Assembly: GCF_000711225.1 (NCBI RefSeq)
Contig: NZ_JOMG01000005.1
Location: 1 to 64,000 of the forward strand
Source of the DNA: Pelobacter seleniigenes DSM 18267
GTDB taxonomy: Bacteria; Desulfobacterota; Desulfuromonadia; Desulfuromonadales; Geopsychrobacteraceae
DNA: 64,000 nt
Direction: 5' to 3'
Shown here: one piece after another, positions 17,527 through 27,128 of the stretch
How positions within the stretch are numbered: the stretch's first letter is position 1
Layout of the letters: each line of letters opens with the position of its first letter
Position numbers and translations under genes: made by a program
Notes under the pieces: generated by a model
What the model saw: the letters and a program-made list of their open reading frames with translations, nothing else
Databases searched by the model: none
Told to the model about the DNA's origin: nothing

Positions 17527-18381
17527 ATGGTCCAAAACAATCAGCAAAGTACAATGTTGGGTAAGATTGCCGCGTATACAGAAATACTCATCAAGGATCC
17601 AGGTTCGACTATTTTTGTATCGTTGGCGGAAACCTACAGGAAAATGGGTCTTTTCGACGATGCGTTGCAAATCTTAAGTAGAGGATTTGAAAAACACTCT
17701 GACTTTTCCCCCGCTTTTATCGTTTTGGGAAGAATTTACTGTCAGCAAGGAGAATTTGAGAAGTCTGTAGAGGCGTTTGCCAAAGCTCTGGAGTTTGACC
17801 CTGATAACCTTTCTGGCCTGGTCGGTTTTGCCAGGGTGCGAATTTTACGTGAGGAGTCTAAGGATGCGCGTCGGTTGCTTTTGCAAGCCAGGGCGTTAAG
17901 TCCGGCTGATCCTATCATCAATAAGCTTTTGCTCTCATTGCCACCCGTTTCATCCAACCTGAATGCAGAGATTGAGCAAGAGCCTGCAGAAAAATCGACT
18001 TCGGCTGGTTCGTCCCCGTTAATTTCGGCTACTCTTGCGGAATTGTACCTCAAGCAAGGCTTAGCTGACGAAGCGGTCCGTATTTATCGTGAGCTTTCTG
18101 CTCTTTCGCCGGAAGATTTATCTTTGCGGCGTAAGATTAAAGAGCTCGAAGCTTTCTCTGTGACGGCCTCCTCGGAAATCGTTGCCGATTCGGAAGTTTC
18201 CGATTTGACAGTTACTCATCTTAGCGACGATGCAGGGGAAACTGCTTCTGAGGTGATGAGTGACAGTGAATTTAATCAGTTGAATGATTTTGCATCTGAG
18301 CCGACTGATCGGGACTCCTTTGTGCTTGAGACCCTGAACCGGTGGCTTGACAATATCGGGCAAAGGAGAAGGAATGTTTAA
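17527..18381 (+). CDS. TPR-repeat protein
   Basis: A 284-residue soluble protein with tetratricopeptide repeats in the first 130 residues (FVSLAETYRKMGLFDDALQILSRGF, FIVLGRIYCQQGEFEKSVEAFAKALEFDP) and another near residues 165-195. An acidic, serine-rich tail follows. No signal peptide is present. It is translationally coupled to the roadblock gene, whose start lies 7 bp before this stop, suggesting the two proteins form a scaffold-regulator pair. A role in polarity or pilus control is possible from location only. Confidence 0.8.
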   Translation: MVQNNQQSTMLGKIAAYTEILIKDPGSTIFVSLAETYRKMGLFDDALQILSRGFEKHSDFSPAFIVLGRIYCQQGEFEKSVEAFAKALEFDPDNLSGLVGFARVRILREESKDARRLLLQARALSPADPIINKLLLSLPPVSSNLNAEIEQEPAEKSTSAGSSPLISATLAELYLKQGLADEAVRIYRELSALSPEDLSLRRKIKELEAFSVTASSEIVADSEVSDLTVTHLSDDAGETASEVMSDSEFNQLNDFASEPTDRDSFVLETLNRWLDNIGQRRRNV

Positions 18382-18733
18382 AGCTATTTTAAAGGACATT
18401 GTGACCGGTTGTTCGGGTGGTGTTGGTGCTATTTTGATGGGTTTTGACGGAATCTCCATTGATCAGTACCTTGGCGAAGATAATTCGGTTGATTTAAACT
18501 TGGTTGGGATTGAATATTCCAATATCGCTAAGGAAGTTCGACGGGCGGCAGAGATTCTCAATGTTGGGACTTTGAGCGAAGTTTCAATTAAGACAGAACG
18601 GTTCTATATCATCATCCAAGTTGTTACAGACGAATATTTTGTTGGCTTGATTGTGGATCGATCGGGTAATTATGGCCAGGGACGTTACTTGCTGATGCGT
18701 GAGGTGCCCCGACTACGGATTGATCTGGAATAG
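18374..18733 (+). CDS. roadblock/LC7-domain protein, MglB-like
   Basis: A 119-residue protein spanning one roadblock/LC7 domain (GCSGGVGAILMGFDGISIDQYL, then the LSEVSIKTERFYIIIQVVTDEYFVGLIVD strands). Members such as MglB act as GTPase-activating partners of small Ras-like GTPases that set cell polarity and pilus location. No MglA-type GTPase is visible in this window. The ATG at 18374, preceded by AAAGGAGAAGG, is chosen as start. Position two genes after pilQ makes a link with type IV pilus polarity plausible, though unproven. Confidence 0.8.
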   Translation: MFKAILKDIVTGCSGGVGAILMGFDGISIDQYLGEDNSVDLNLVGIEYSNIAKEVRRAAEILNVGTLSEVSIKTERFYIIIQVVTDEYFVGLIVDRSGNYGQGRYLLMREVPRLRIDLE

Positions 18734-18900
18734 ACGGTTTTATTTATCCCACTTTTTCTTGTAATGTTAAAGAGTTGGCGGTTTCTGACAGGGGACTTGA
18801 GGCTGCTTTTGCTACGCTGCAGGTCAGTTCTTTCGGTCAGCCAGGCGTGTCACCGCTTTCAGTGATTTTTATTCCGATATAGTATCAAACAGGACGGAGC

Positions 18901-19980
18901 GTGAACCAAAATCGACTTCTTCTTATCCGGAATCTTCAGCAGTCCGAGAGACTTTCCGCCATAATTATATTTGGGTTAACCAATATACGCTATCTGTCTG
19001 GATTCACCGGTACCGATGGCGTTCTTCTTTTTATAGGCGATGAGACGGTTTTTCTGACCGATTCACGTTATATCACCCAGGCCCAGACGCAAGTGACAGC
19101 GGATAGGATAATCTGTTACAAAAACAAGCTGCAAGCAATCGCCGATGAATTGGTTTCCTTTGGGGACGTGCGCGTTGGCTTTGATGCTGAAGCGGTCTGT
19201 GTAGCCGTTTTTGACGAATTACGAGGTTTGTGCGGTAAGCAAATTCACTGGCTCCCTTTGAAAGAACAGTTACGACCGTTACGAGGAAAAAAAGATAGCC
19301 GTGAACTTGCTTGTTTAAGAGCCGCTGCACAAATAAACCACGACGCTTTTCAAAAAATCCTTCCGCTTATAAGACCTGGTGTCAGTGAAAAGCAGCTTGC
19401 TCTGGAGCTCGAAATTTCTCTCAAGCGTTTGGGCGGGGAAGCGAATGCATTTGATTTTATTGTTGCTTCAGGAAAGCGGGGAGCCTTACCGCATGGCGTC
19501 GCCAGCGATAAATTCCTGACGGCGGGTGAATTGATCACGATCGATTTCGGGACATGTGTAGATGGCTATTATTCAGATGAAACAGTAACCTTGGCTGTTG
19601 GGGAGGTTTCAGGAAAGCTTCGACAAATTTTTGATATTGTGTTAGAAGCTCATGACCTTGCTTTGGCTGCTATTCAGCCAGGTCTACAGATGAAAGAGCT
19701 GGACGCTGTGGCTCGAGGCTATATTGCCAAAATGGGTTACGGCGACTACTTTGGCCATGGTCTTGGACATGGGGTCGGTTTGGAAATTCACGAATACCCG
19801 ACCGTTTCGTCTCGATCGGCTGACCTTTTGGCAGAAGGAATGGTTATTACTATTGAGCCGGGAATTTATATTCCTGAGCTTGGTGGAGTTCGAATCGAAG
19901 ATACTGTTGTGGTCACTGCCAACGGATATCAATCATTGACTTCTATTGCTAAACACTACAGCGTACTGAACGCTGAGTAG
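18901..19980 (+). CDS. pepQ: M24B family Xaa-Pro aminopeptidase
   Basis: A 359-residue metallopeptidase with an N-terminal creatinase-type domain and a C-terminal pita-bread domain. The five metal ligands can be picked out: two Asp in IDFGTCVDGYYSDETV, His in GHGLGHGVGLEIHE, and two Glu in ITIEPGIYIPELGGVRIEDT. It removes or splits N-terminal Xaa-Pro bonds in peptides. The start is GTG after GGACGGAGC. In related genomes an elongation factor P gene often lies between this gene and accB; here accB follows directly after about 100 bp. Confidence 0.9.
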   Translation: MNQNRLLLIRNLQQSERLSAIIIFGLTNIRYLSGFTGTDGVLLFIGDETVFLTDSRYITQAQTQVTADRIICYKNKLQAIADELVSFGDVRVGFDAEAVCVAVFDELRGLCGKQIHWLPLKEQLRPLRGKKDSRELACLRAAAQINHDAFQKILPLIRPGVSEKQLALELEISLKRLGGEANAFDFIVASGKRGALPHGVASDKFLTAGELITIDFGTCVDGYYSDETVTLAVGEVSGKLRQIFDIVLEAHDLALAAIQPGLQMKELDAVARGYIAKMGYGDYFGHGLGHGVGLEIHEYPTVSSRSADLLAEGMVITIEPGIYIPELGGVRIEDTVVVTANGYQSLTSIAKHYSVLNAE

Positions 19981-20083
19981 GGATATTGAAAGTGAGAATC
20001 AATTATTAATTTCAGAATCCCACGTTTTGATTTGTTAACCCTTATACTTAGTTACGATTTGAAAAATTTTTCAGGAGGAAAAA

Positions 20084-20554
20084 ATGGAACTGAAAGATCT
20101 TAAAGGCTTAATAAAACTGATTACCGAGACCGATATTACTGAGTTTGATCTTGAGAATGACGAAGAAAAAATTCACATCAAACGGGGCTCCGAAAAAGAG
20201 ATTATTCAAATGACGGCACCAGCTGCTGTTGTTCAACCCGCTCCCGTTGTTGCGGCCAGTGCTCCTGCCGCGGTTGCTCCAACGACTGTTGATTCAGCTC
20301 CCCAACAAAGCAAATATGATGCAATCCCTTCGCCGATTGTCGGGTCTTTTTATCGTAAACCGTCTCCGGACGCAGAACCCTTTTGTAAAGTCGGGGACAT
20401 CGTTGATGCCGGGCAGGTGCTTTGCTTGGTCGAAGCCATGAAATTGTTCAACGAAATTGAGGCTGAATTTAAATGTAAAATTATTGAGGTTGTTAAGGAA
20501 GACGGCGCTCCGGTGGAATATGGCGAAACTTTATTCCTGGTTGAAAAGCTTTGA
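20084..20554 (+). CDS. accB: biotin carboxyl carrier protein of acetyl-CoA carboxylase
   Basis: A 156-residue protein: an N-terminal acidic domain, an alanine/proline-rich flexible linker (about 45-85) and the C-terminal biotinyl domain with VEAMKLFNEIEAEF. The lysine of the AMK motif is the biotin site. It shuttles the carboxybiotin between AccC and the carboxyltransferase for fatty acid synthesis. An excellent ribosome site (AGGAGG) precedes it, and accC follows 81 bp downstream. Confidence 0.95.
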   Translation: MELKDLKGLIKLITETDITEFDLENDEEKIHIKRGSEKEIIQMTAPAAVVQPAPVVAASAPAAVAPTTVDSAPQQSKYDAIPSPIVGSFYRKPSPDAEPFCKVGDIVDAGQVLCLVEAMKLFNEIEAEFKCKIIEVVKEDGAPVEYGETLFLVEKL

Positions 20555-20635
20555 GGTGAAGCCTCAGCAGCTTCGCTGGTTTGTTGAACAAAGTTTAGAT
20601 CTTAAAAGATTACTTCCATTGGGAGTTTAAGGACC

Positions 20636-21973
20636 ATGTTTCATAAAATACTGATCGCTAATCGTGGTGAAATCGCACTGCGAGTTATTCGTGCCTGTAA
20701 GGAAATGGGAATTAAAACGGTGGCTGTCCATTCCGTCGCCGACTACGAAGCGCTTCACGTTAGTTTGGCTGATGAGAGTATTTGTATTGGGCCGACACCG
20801 AGTGCTGACAGTTATCTCAACATGAAAGCGATTATCAGTGCTGCTGAAATTGCCGATGCAGACGCGATTCATCCGGGCTATGGTTTTCTTTCTGAAAATG
20901 CAGAATTCGCTGAGATTTGTGAGCAGTGCGGGATTACTTTTATCGGACCTACTGCGGATAATATGCGCCGAATGGGCGACAAGATTACGGCTCGTCAAAC
21001 AGTCACTGAAGCCGGAGTCCCGATTTTGCCCGGGACTAATGAAAGCATTGAAACCATAGAAGAAGCTCAAAAAATTGCTGAAGAAATCGGTTATCCTGTG
21101 ATCATAAAAGCCTCGGCTGGCGGCGGCGGACGCGGGATGAAAATCGTCCATTCGCCTGCGTCTCTGGCAAATGCTCTTGCCACTGCGAGAACGGAAGCCC
21201 AGTCGGGGTTCGGTCGAGCCGACGTTTATATCGAAAAATTCTGCGAGCATCCAAGACACGTCGAAATTCAGATTCTTGGCGACAAGCACGGCAATGTCAT
21301 TCATCTGGGGGAACGTGATTGCTCCATTCAGCGGCGGCATCAGAAACTGATTGAAGAAGCGCCGTGCCCGGTCATTACTCAGGAACAGCGCGAGCGGATG
21401 GGGGCCTGCGCCGTTGCTGCTGCCAAGGCGGTCAACTACAGCAGTGCCGGGACGGTTGAATATCTGCTCGATTCTGACGGCAGTTTTTATTTCATGGAGA
21501 TGAACACCCGGGTGCAGGTTGAGCATCCGGTGACCGAAATGATTACCGGCGTTGATATCATTAAAGAGCAGATTCGCTCGGCCGCTGGAATTCCCCTGCG
21601 CTATCGTCAGGAAGATATCAAAATCACCGGGCATGCCATTGAATGCAGGATTAATGCAGAAGATCCGGTTAAATTTACTCCCTTCCCGGGTAAAATAACG
21701 GGTTACCATACCCCGGGAGGCATGGGTGTCCGGGTCGAAAGTGCAATGTACGATCAATATACCGTACTGCCACACTATGACTCCATGATCGGTAAATTAA
21801 TTGTCCATGCTGAAACGCGTGATGAAGCGATTCGCAGGATGTCCTGTGCCTTGGACGAGTACATTATCGAAGGGATTAAGACGACCATTCCTTTTCATCA
21901 GAAAATGATGAATAACAAGGATTTTATCGATGGTCACTTTGATACCAATTTTCTTGAGCGCGTCAAAGTTTAA
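20636..21973 (+). CDS. accC: biotin carboxylase subunit of acetyl-CoA carboxylase
   Basis: A 445-residue ATP-grasp enzyme that carboxylates the biotin on AccB. Motifs seen: the N-terminal [30 protein letters not shown], the glycine-rich ATP loop [31 protein letters not shown] and [14 protein letters not shown] with the catalytic and metal residues. Length and order are standard for accBC. A perfect hairpin follows the stop. Confidence 0.96.
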   Translation: MFHKILIANRGEIALRVIRACKEMGIKTVAVHSVADYEALHVSLADESICIGPTPSADSYLNMKAIISAAEIADADAIHPGYGFLSENAEFAEICEQCGITFIGPTADNMRRMGDKITARQTVTEAGVPILPGTNESIETIEEAQKIAEEIGYPVIIKASAGGGGRGMKIVHSPASLANALATARTEAQSGFGRADVYIEKFCEHPRHVEIQILGDKHGNVIHLGERDCSIQRRHQKLIEEAPCPVITQEQRERMGACAVAAAKAVNYSSAGTVEYLLDSDGSFYFMEMNTRVQVEHPVTEMITGVDIIKEQIRSAAGIPLRYRQEDIKITGHAIECRINAEDPVKFTPFPGKITGYHTPGGMGVRVESAMYDQYTVLPHYDSMIGKLIVHAETRDEAIRRMSCALDEYIIEGIKTTIPFHQKMMNNKDFIDGHFDTNFLERVKV

Positions 21974-21991
21974 GGTCATCCTGTTAAGTTG

Positions 21992-22029
21992 CTGAGGAGA
22001 ACGGGTAGGGGATATACCGTTCTCCTCAG
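21992..22029 (+). terminator. hairpin after accC, probable terminator
   Basis: A perfect 13-bp stem (CTGAGGAGAACGG with CCGTTCTCCTCAG) and a 12-base loop, followed by a weak T-containing stretch (TGTTTTA). It lies between accC and mqnA and probably ends the accBC transcript, although the T run is short. Confidence 0.7.
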
Positions 22030-22091
22030 TGTTTTATCTAACTTGACAGATGATTCTCAACGATTCTGCAGGAATTGCCTGACCGATTTCT

Positions 22092-22925
22092 ATGAATGAT
22101 ACTTCGGAACTAACCCTGGGATATATCTCCTACCTGAACTGTGTTCCTTTTTTTTATGGATTGAAGGATTGTGGTTTCAAAGGCCGGCTGGTGCCGGGGG
22201 TTCCCTCAGAACTTAACCGTATGCTGCAAACTGGCGAGTTGGACATCAGCCCTTCTTCATCGTTTGAATATGCTTTGAACTTTGAAGACTACCTGCTGCT
22301 GCCCAATTTCTCCATTTCCTCCTTTGGCCCCGTCGGGAGTGTTTTTCTTTTCAGCCCTTGTCCCCCTGAGCAGTTGTCTGGGAGGACCATTGCCATCACC
22401 GGAGAATCAGCCACTTCAATTAATCTGCTGAGGGTTTTGTTGCTGGAATATTACGACCTCCAACAGGTTGACGATTATGTTCCCGTTGAGGATGTCGAAA
22501 CCGCAATCAGACAAGGTCGCCCTGGGTTGTTGATTGGTGATCGCGCCATGAAACAGGCAAAAAATCTTCCTGCCGGTGTTTTAAGTTATGATCTGGGGGA
22601 TCTTTGGTACAAGAAGACCGGCTTGCCCTTTGTGTTTGCCCTCTGGATATTGCGGCGGAGCAGTGCCCGGGAAAAAGCATGTTGTTTTACAGCATTGATC
22701 AGGCAGCTCGAAACCTCATTAGAACAAGCCTTGAACGATTTGCCTGGGCTGGCCAGAAATATCGGCGGTGAACACTCTGTTGCAGAATATGTTAGCTATT
22801 GGCAGGGGATGGATTTTTTCCTGACCTCCAACCACCTGGCTGGTTTATCTCTTTATTTTTCCCTCTGTCACAAACATAACCTACTCGCCAAGCCCCCTGG
22901 AATCTCCTTTTTTTCTCCTTCCTGA
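22092..22925 (+). CDS. mqnA: chorismate dehydratase MqnA (futalosine menaquinone pathway)
   Basis: A 277-residue protein of the periplasmic-binding-protein fold without a signal peptide, as expected for this cytoplasmic enzyme. Recognisable segments are LGYISYLNCVPFFYGL at the start, LDISPSSSFEYA near residue 50, and LLIGDRAMK and DLGDLWYKKTGLPFVFALW further on. It converts chorismate to 3-enolpyruvylbenzoate for menaquinone. The enzyme implies anaerobic respiration using menaquinone made by the futalosine route. No other mqn genes are in the window. Confidence 0.9.
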   Translation: MNDTSELTLGYISYLNCVPFFYGLKDCGFKGRLVPGVPSELNRMLQTGELDISPSSSFEYALNFEDYLLLPNFSISSFGPVGSVFLFSPCPPEQLSGRTIAITGESATSINLLRVLLLEYYDLQQVDDYVPVEDVETAIRQGRPGLLIGDRAMKQAKNLPAGVLSYDLGDLWYKKTGLPFVFALWILRRSSAREKACCFTALIRQLETSLEQALNDLPGLARNIGGEHSVAEYVSYWQGMDFFLTSNHLAGLSLYFSLCHKHNLLAKPPGISFFSPS

Positions 22926-23069
22926 AAAAATTTACATTAAAATAATCTATTTGTTTTGGATATTATAATTTTTCCTGCTATAAGTATAAAAATTTGTAGA
23001 TTTGTAAATCTTTATTTATTAGAATGTGTAAAAAAATAATGGGAAATGTAAACCGAAGGGAGGGTTTTT

Positions 23070-25103
23070 GTGGCTAAAGTCATCAAACTGGTTATCTTTT
23101 TATTTGTCCTTGTCCTCAGTGGTTGTGGAACCCAGGGTAGTTCAGACTCAAGTCCGTCTGACACCCCCACTGATCCTGGCACAACGGAGCCATCGGTAGT
23201 TAGTGCAATTATAATTTCAACCGACTCTTCTACGATCGGGACTGGAGAGAAAGCTTCGATTGCTGTGAGGCTTTTGGATAGTAGTGGTGAGGTTGTTACT
23301 GGTTCCAAGTCTGTTGTGTTTTCATTGGATAATCCGACTCTTGCTTCAATTCCTTCCCCGGCCACGACATCCAGTGGGCTTTTGACCCGGACTTTGACTG
23401 CGGGCAGTACCGAAGGGACAGTCAAGGTGACGGCTTCGGTAGATAGTGCCTCCGCTTCAGTTACTATTCAGATTTCTGACCAATTAACGGCGGCATCAAT
23501 ATCTTTAGCTGCGTCGCCAAGTTCTATTACAGTGGGTGGCACATCGGTTGTAAGCGCTACCGTTCTTGATGGTAATGGCGATCCCATGGTTGATGGGACC
23601 ACGGTTAATTTTTCTGTAAACAATTCCAGCCTTGGTAGCATTGTTCCTTCCGCAGATATTTCCGGTGGAGAGGGTGTGGCCCAGGCTACATTCTCAGCTG
23701 GGACAAGTACTGCGGGAACGGCAATAATTACTGCTTCATCCGGTGTTGTCTCAGGACAGGCGGCAATCTCTGTTGCCGGTGCTGCGGCAGGGAGTATTGA
23801 GTTTGTCTCTGCTGAGCCTCAGGTTGTGGTTATTAAAGGGTCTGGGGGCACCGAGACTTCAACGATTACCTTCCATGTCAAGGACTCCAACGGGAACCTT
23901 GTAGCTAGCAGCGAAAATGTTTTGCTTGAACTATCTGGACCCAATGGCGGTGAATACATTGGCCCGGTTTCTGGTGTCACGTCCCTTGAAGTTGGCACTG
24001 AAAGTGGAGTTGTTACAACGACATTGCACAGCGGTACAATTCCTGGGACTGTAACGATTACGGCTACGGTAGAAGGTTCCTCTTTGAAAACATCAAGTGG
24101 GGTTATTGCTATCGGTGGTGGCGTTCCTTCAGAAGGACATTTCTCATTATCGACTTCAACACTCAATCTCGAAGGCCTGAACTATGATGGCGTGACAGCA
24201 GATATTGATGTCCGACTTGCTGATCGTTACGGCAATTATAATGTTTTAGAAGGAACTTCAGTATCTTTTTACAGCGAGTGTGGTGCCATTGATCGAGCAG
24301 TTAATCTTGATGCCGAAGGGCAAGGGACGGTTAGCTTCAGGACACAGCAGCCGTTTCCCCAGAACGTTGCATCTTCCGTGCTTGATAATGCGATTGCAGA
24401 TGATTATTTTGATCTGCTTGGTATCTTGATTGACGATACCAATAATCCTCGTGATGGTTTATGCACCATTGTGGCAGTGGTCGATGGTGAAGAAGAATTT
24501 ACTGATGCCAATGCCGATGGCTTGTATAATTCCGGTGAAACTTTTGATGATACTTATGACGACGTTCATTTGGATAAGGATGATGATCCGCTGAATATTC
24601 CTTATGGAGGAGTAAGTCCTGGTTATCCCTACGATTCTACCTTTGAGGATCTTATTGTCGATAGGAACCAAAATGGAACTTTTGATGGAATGAATAATGT
24701 TTGGGACAGCAATAAGAGAATTTCTCATCAGATTAAATTGCTGTTCACCGGGGTTCCTTCCGTTAGCCTTGGAGATTCTTCCGGTGATCCTATAACTGGC
24801 GCCGATACGATTTCAGTGCCGGATGGTGGTAGCCAGCTAATTCACTTCTCGTTGCATGACATTAATTATAACCCACCTATCGCTGGTACTAAAATTACTG
24901 TTTCTTCTGAGGTAGGTGTCCTGACCGGGACAAAAAATTACACTTATGTCGATACTAGCGTCCCCGGAGCACCTATTTTTGCGGTTACAATATCCGATTC
25001 AAAGCCTGGGGATTCCGATCCTGCTGATGTCGGTGTATTGGAGTTTTCTTGGACCTGGAAAGGGACAGATTATTCTTATTCCGTACTTGTCAGTGTTGAC
25101 TAA
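23070..25103 (+). CDS. large Ig-like-domain lipoprotein, surface or secreted
   Basis: A 677-residue protein with a lipoprotein signal peptide ending LVLSGC (Cys near residue 19). At least three bacterial Ig-like (BIG1/invasin-type) domains follow, visible as repeats of TVGGTSVVSATVLDGNGDPM-like and GTVTITATVEG-like stretches. Near residues 480-550 are acidic loops resembling calcium-binding EF-hand or dockerin loops (DANADGLYNSGE, DRNQNGTFDG). The GTG start follows GGGAGG. Such proteins work in adhesion or envelope structure; the exact role is unknown. The gene stands alone, ending in a terminator just before the tRNA gene. Confidence 0.8.
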   Translation: MAKVIKLVIFLFVLVLSGCGTQGSSDSSPSDTPTDPGTTEPSVVSAIIISTDSSTIGTGEKASIAVRLLDSSGEVVTGSKSVVFSLDNPTLASIPSPATTSSGLLTRTLTAGSTEGTVKVTASVDSASASVTIQISDQLTAASISLAASPSSITVGGTSVVSATVLDGNGDPMVDGTTVNFSVNNSSLGSIVPSADISGGEGVAQATFSAGTSTAGTAIITASSGVVSGQAAISVAGAAAGSIEFVSAEPQVVVIKGSGGTETSTITFHVKDSNGNLVASSENVLLELSGPNGGEYIGPVSGVTSLEVGTESGVVTTTLHSGTIPGTVTITATVEGSSLKTSSGVIAIGGGVPSEGHFSLSTSTLNLEGLNYDGVTADIDVRLADRYGNYNVLEGTSVSFYSECGAIDRAVNLDAEGQGTVSFRTQQPFPQNVASSVLDNAIADDYFDLLGILIDDTNNPRDGLCTIVAVVDGEEEFTDANADGLYNSGETFDDTYDDVHLDKDDDPLNIPYGGVSPGYPYDSTFEDLIVDRNQNGTFDGMNNVWDSNKRISHQIKLLFTGVPSVSLGDSSGDPITGADTISVPDGGSQLIHFSLHDINYNPPIAGTKITVSSEVGVLTGTKNYTYVDTSVPGAPIFAVTISDSKPGDSDPADVGVLEFSWTWKGTDYSYSVLVSVD

Positions 25104-25126
25104 TTTGTCTGAATGTCTATAATGTC

Positions 25127-25161
25127 GCGGTCTGCTAGGAAGCCTTAGCAGACCGCTTTTT
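25127..25161 (+). terminator. terminator between the Ig-like gene and tRNA-Leu
   Basis: An 11-bp perfect stem (GCGGTCTGCTA with TAGCAGACCGC), loop GGAAGCCT, then TTTTT. It ends transcription of the lipoprotein gene 10 bp before the tRNA begins. Confidence 0.88.
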
Positions 25162-25170
25162 GTTTGAAGA

Positions 25171-25257
25171 GCCCGGGTGGCGGAATTGGTAGACGCAAGG
25201 GACTTAAAATCCCTCGGCATTCGTGCTGTACGAGTTCAAGTCTCGTCCCGGGTACCA
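25171..25257 (+). tRNA. tRNA-Leu (anticodon UAA)
   Basis: An 87-base type II tRNA with encoded CCA. The acceptor arm GCCCGGG pairs with CCCGGGT, the D-loop sequence GGTGGCGGAATTGGTAGACG is typical, the anticodon stem AGGGA/TCCCT encloses CTTAAAA with anticodon TAA, and a variable arm typical of tRNA-Leu follows. The T-arm carries GTTCAAGTC. Its 3' 60 bases are the left attachment site of the mobile element, so the gene is kept intact by the element's end. Confidence 0.96.
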
Positions 25258-25261
25258 TAAT
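25198..25261 (+). repeat. attL: 64-bp direct repeat in the tRNA-Leu 3' half
   Basis: Identical over 64 bases to 42182-42245. It runs from the anticodon stem through the T-arm and CCA into four bases of downstream sequence; bases on both sides differ between the copies. This is the left junction of the integrated element. Confidence 0.95.
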
Positions 25262-25265
25262 AAAG

Positions 25266-25317
25266 AACAGGGATTTCAGATGGTTATGTTGCTTATCTGG
25301 GGTCCCTGTTTTGTTTT
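25266..25317 (+). terminator. element-encoded terminator behind the tRNA
   Basis: AACAGGGA (25266-25273) pairs with TCCCTGTT (25303-25310), with an inner CAGAT/ATCTG pairing, followed by TTGTTTTT. The original chromosomal terminator of the tRNA now lies beyond attR, so the element supplies a replacement. Confidence 0.7.
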
Positions 25318-25411
25318 TCCCTTCATGGAGATTTGTCTTTTTAGGAAGCTGGGTGTCCCAGGGTTGTCCCAAAATAGTTCATTATCTTTTAAATTTATTC
25401 AGAATTAATCA

Positions 25412-26605
25412 TCATTGTTGTCCCTTCGTCGTCCCTGGATGTTTTGATAGGCACTGAGTGGTTTTTAAAAATGCCTTTTTAGGGGGTCTCCCAGCTCCTG
25501 GTTGCTTTCCCCCGTGTGGATGGCTTGCTTTGATAGCTAACCATGCCTCGCAGTTGGTCAAGAATTTTTTTGCATCGCGAGGAATGGCTATCATCGAATT
25601 TATCTCCCTTTGAATTGCAATAATTCCCTCCTTGTCCTCAATGGGGGCGCTATCTTCAATTATCCCTTCAATAAGCTGTCGCCAGTGATAAGGATTTTTG
25701 TTTTTTTCATCTCGCACGTATTTGAATGTTAAAGGGTATATTTTCTCAAGCGCTTTCATTTGGGAGAGGGAAGGAGGGTTTTTTCTATCATCAAAGATCT
25801 TTTTAACGGTCTTAATGCTTGCGCCAGTTGTTTTTGCAATATTTTCAATATCTACAATCTCCTCATTTTTGATATCTAACTCCATAGCAATTTTCATTAT
25901 GTCTATTTCTTTAATCTCTGAAATTCCAATTAGAACTTTTTGAATATTTGACTGGAAAATTGACTGTAGTTCAGGATTTTTTTTGATTTCTTTATTTGAA
26001 TTTTGTCTTATGTTTATGTAGGAAGAGGTGAAATATTTTAAATGACGCCTTGATTGTTGATATTCCTTTGTTTGTGGGGTGTGAATATGACACAAATTAG
26101 ATTTTTTAGATAATGGATATCTATTATCTGTTGGTGTCAATCTCCAACAATATTTACAAAATACCGGGTAGTCCCAAGTTTTATTTTTCGATGATTTTCT
26201 TATATAATTATTGCTGTCAGAACTAATAATTCTTTTTATGATAATTTCAGTATTTCGAAGAGCTTCAGCTATAGGGGTACTATTTCTATATTTTTCGACA
26301 CATGCCTTTGATATTCCGCGAGCTACTTTGTCTAAGTCATATGAACTGGCTACAGCTTTGTATTGATCTGTATATCCATAAATAAAAATCATATTATATG
26401 TAAATGGAACTTTTACAGAGAAGCGGGTTGTCTCTATATTCTGATTCGTTCCCCAGATTGCATGACTTGGAGGGAATGTCCTTGTTAGGTCACGGCAAAT
26501 AGCACGCCACGTAGTGATTCGATTCATGGTTGGATCCTGAATCTGAATTTTTTTACATGTTTTTCTAATAGCTTTTTCTGCTTCTGATATCAATTCTTGG
26601 TCCAT
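25412..26605 (-). CDS. unknown 397-residue protein next to attL, with Cys/His cluster and AT-hook-like tail
   Basis: I do not recognise the family. The middle has a possible zinc site, CKYCW near residue 150 and CHIH about 25 residues later. A helix-turn-helix-like stretch (DIENIAKTTGASIKTVKKIFDDR) lies near residue 255, and the C-terminal HGGKQPGAGRPPKK resembles an AT-hook. These point to a nucleic-acid-binding protein. It is AT-rich, transcribed toward attL and away from the replication genes. It might be a regulator, a replication accessory or a defence cargo gene; nothing decides among these. Confidence 0.6.
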   Translation of the reverse strand: MDQELISEAEKAIRKTCKKIQIQDPTMNRITTWRAICRDLTRTFPPSHAIWGTNQNIETTRFSVKVPFTYNMIFIYGYTDQYKAVASSYDLDKVARGISKACVEKYRNSTPIAEALRNTEIIIKRIISSDSNNYIRKSSKNKTWDYPVFCKYCWRLTPTDNRYPLSKKSNLCHIHTPQTKEYQQSRRHLKYFTSSYINIRQNSNKEIKKNPELQSIFQSNIQKVLIGISEIKEIDIMKIAMELDIKNEEIVDIENIAKTTGASIKTVKKIFDDRKNPPSLSQMKALEKIYPLTFKYVRDEKNKNPYHWRQLIEGIIEDSAPIEDKEGIIAIQREINSMIAIPRDAKKFLTNCEAWLAIKASHPHGGKQPGAGRPPKKAFLKTTQCLSKHPGTTKGQQ

Positions 26606-26818
26606 TTCCTTGCCCCACTTCTTTACCGCTTAAGATGTCCAAATCGACATATTTTAGTACCGAAATATCATTAAGAATAGCTCTAACTGTAAGAAAATAA
26701 TAAAGAATAATCTAGTGAATAATTTCTTCAATTTTCAAATTTCAGGATGACTCTTAATGTAATGACCTGAACGCAATTGACCTGAAACGGAAAAATATTA
26801 ATTACGAGGATCGAAATT

Positions 26819-27115
26819 GTGGAAAAGCTCATTTGGGATATTAAAGAATTGGCCAAGGCGCTAGGCCGGACTCCAAGTAGTATCAGGGCTGATTTAGCAC
26901 GACGTAATTGGTCTCGGACTCCACCTCCAATAAAGTTAGCAGGGTCTTTAGCTTGGAGGCCTCAGGATGTATTGAACTGGCTTGAAGAGGCGGCAAGGGT
27001 GTCTGGTGCGTTGATAGAGCCCTCTGTTGACGCGGAAAAAAGGATGGTTACAAGGCGTCGCCGCGGGCGCCCTACAAAAGCTGAGCAACTTCGACAACAG
27101 CAGAGACAGAATTAA
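26819..27115 (+). CDS. small helix-turn-helix DNA-binding protein, AlpA/excisionase-like
   Basis: A 98-residue protein with a winged-helix type N-terminus (IKELAKALGRTPSSIRADLARRNW, then LAWRPQDVLNWLEEAAR). This resembles the AlpA/MerR-like domains of excisionases and plasmid regulators. The tail RRRRGRPTKAEQLRQQQ is a basic AT-hook-like segment. The GTG start is preceded by CGAGGA. It lies 13 bp before the chosen repA start, so it may control replication or excision. Its distance from the integrase (about 14 kb) argues against a simple int-xis pair. Confidence 0.65.
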   Translation: MEKLIWDIKELAKALGRTPSSIRADLARRNWSRTPPPIKLAGSLAWRPQDVLNWLEEAARVSGALIEPSVDAEKRMVTRRRRGRPTKAEQLRQQQRQN

Positions 27116-27128
27116 AGCTCTTTTATCA

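Noticed and set aside
20627-21775. A 382-residue frame on the - strand
   Set aside because: It lies opposite accC, which has all biotin carboxylase motifs; the frame is an antisense shadow.
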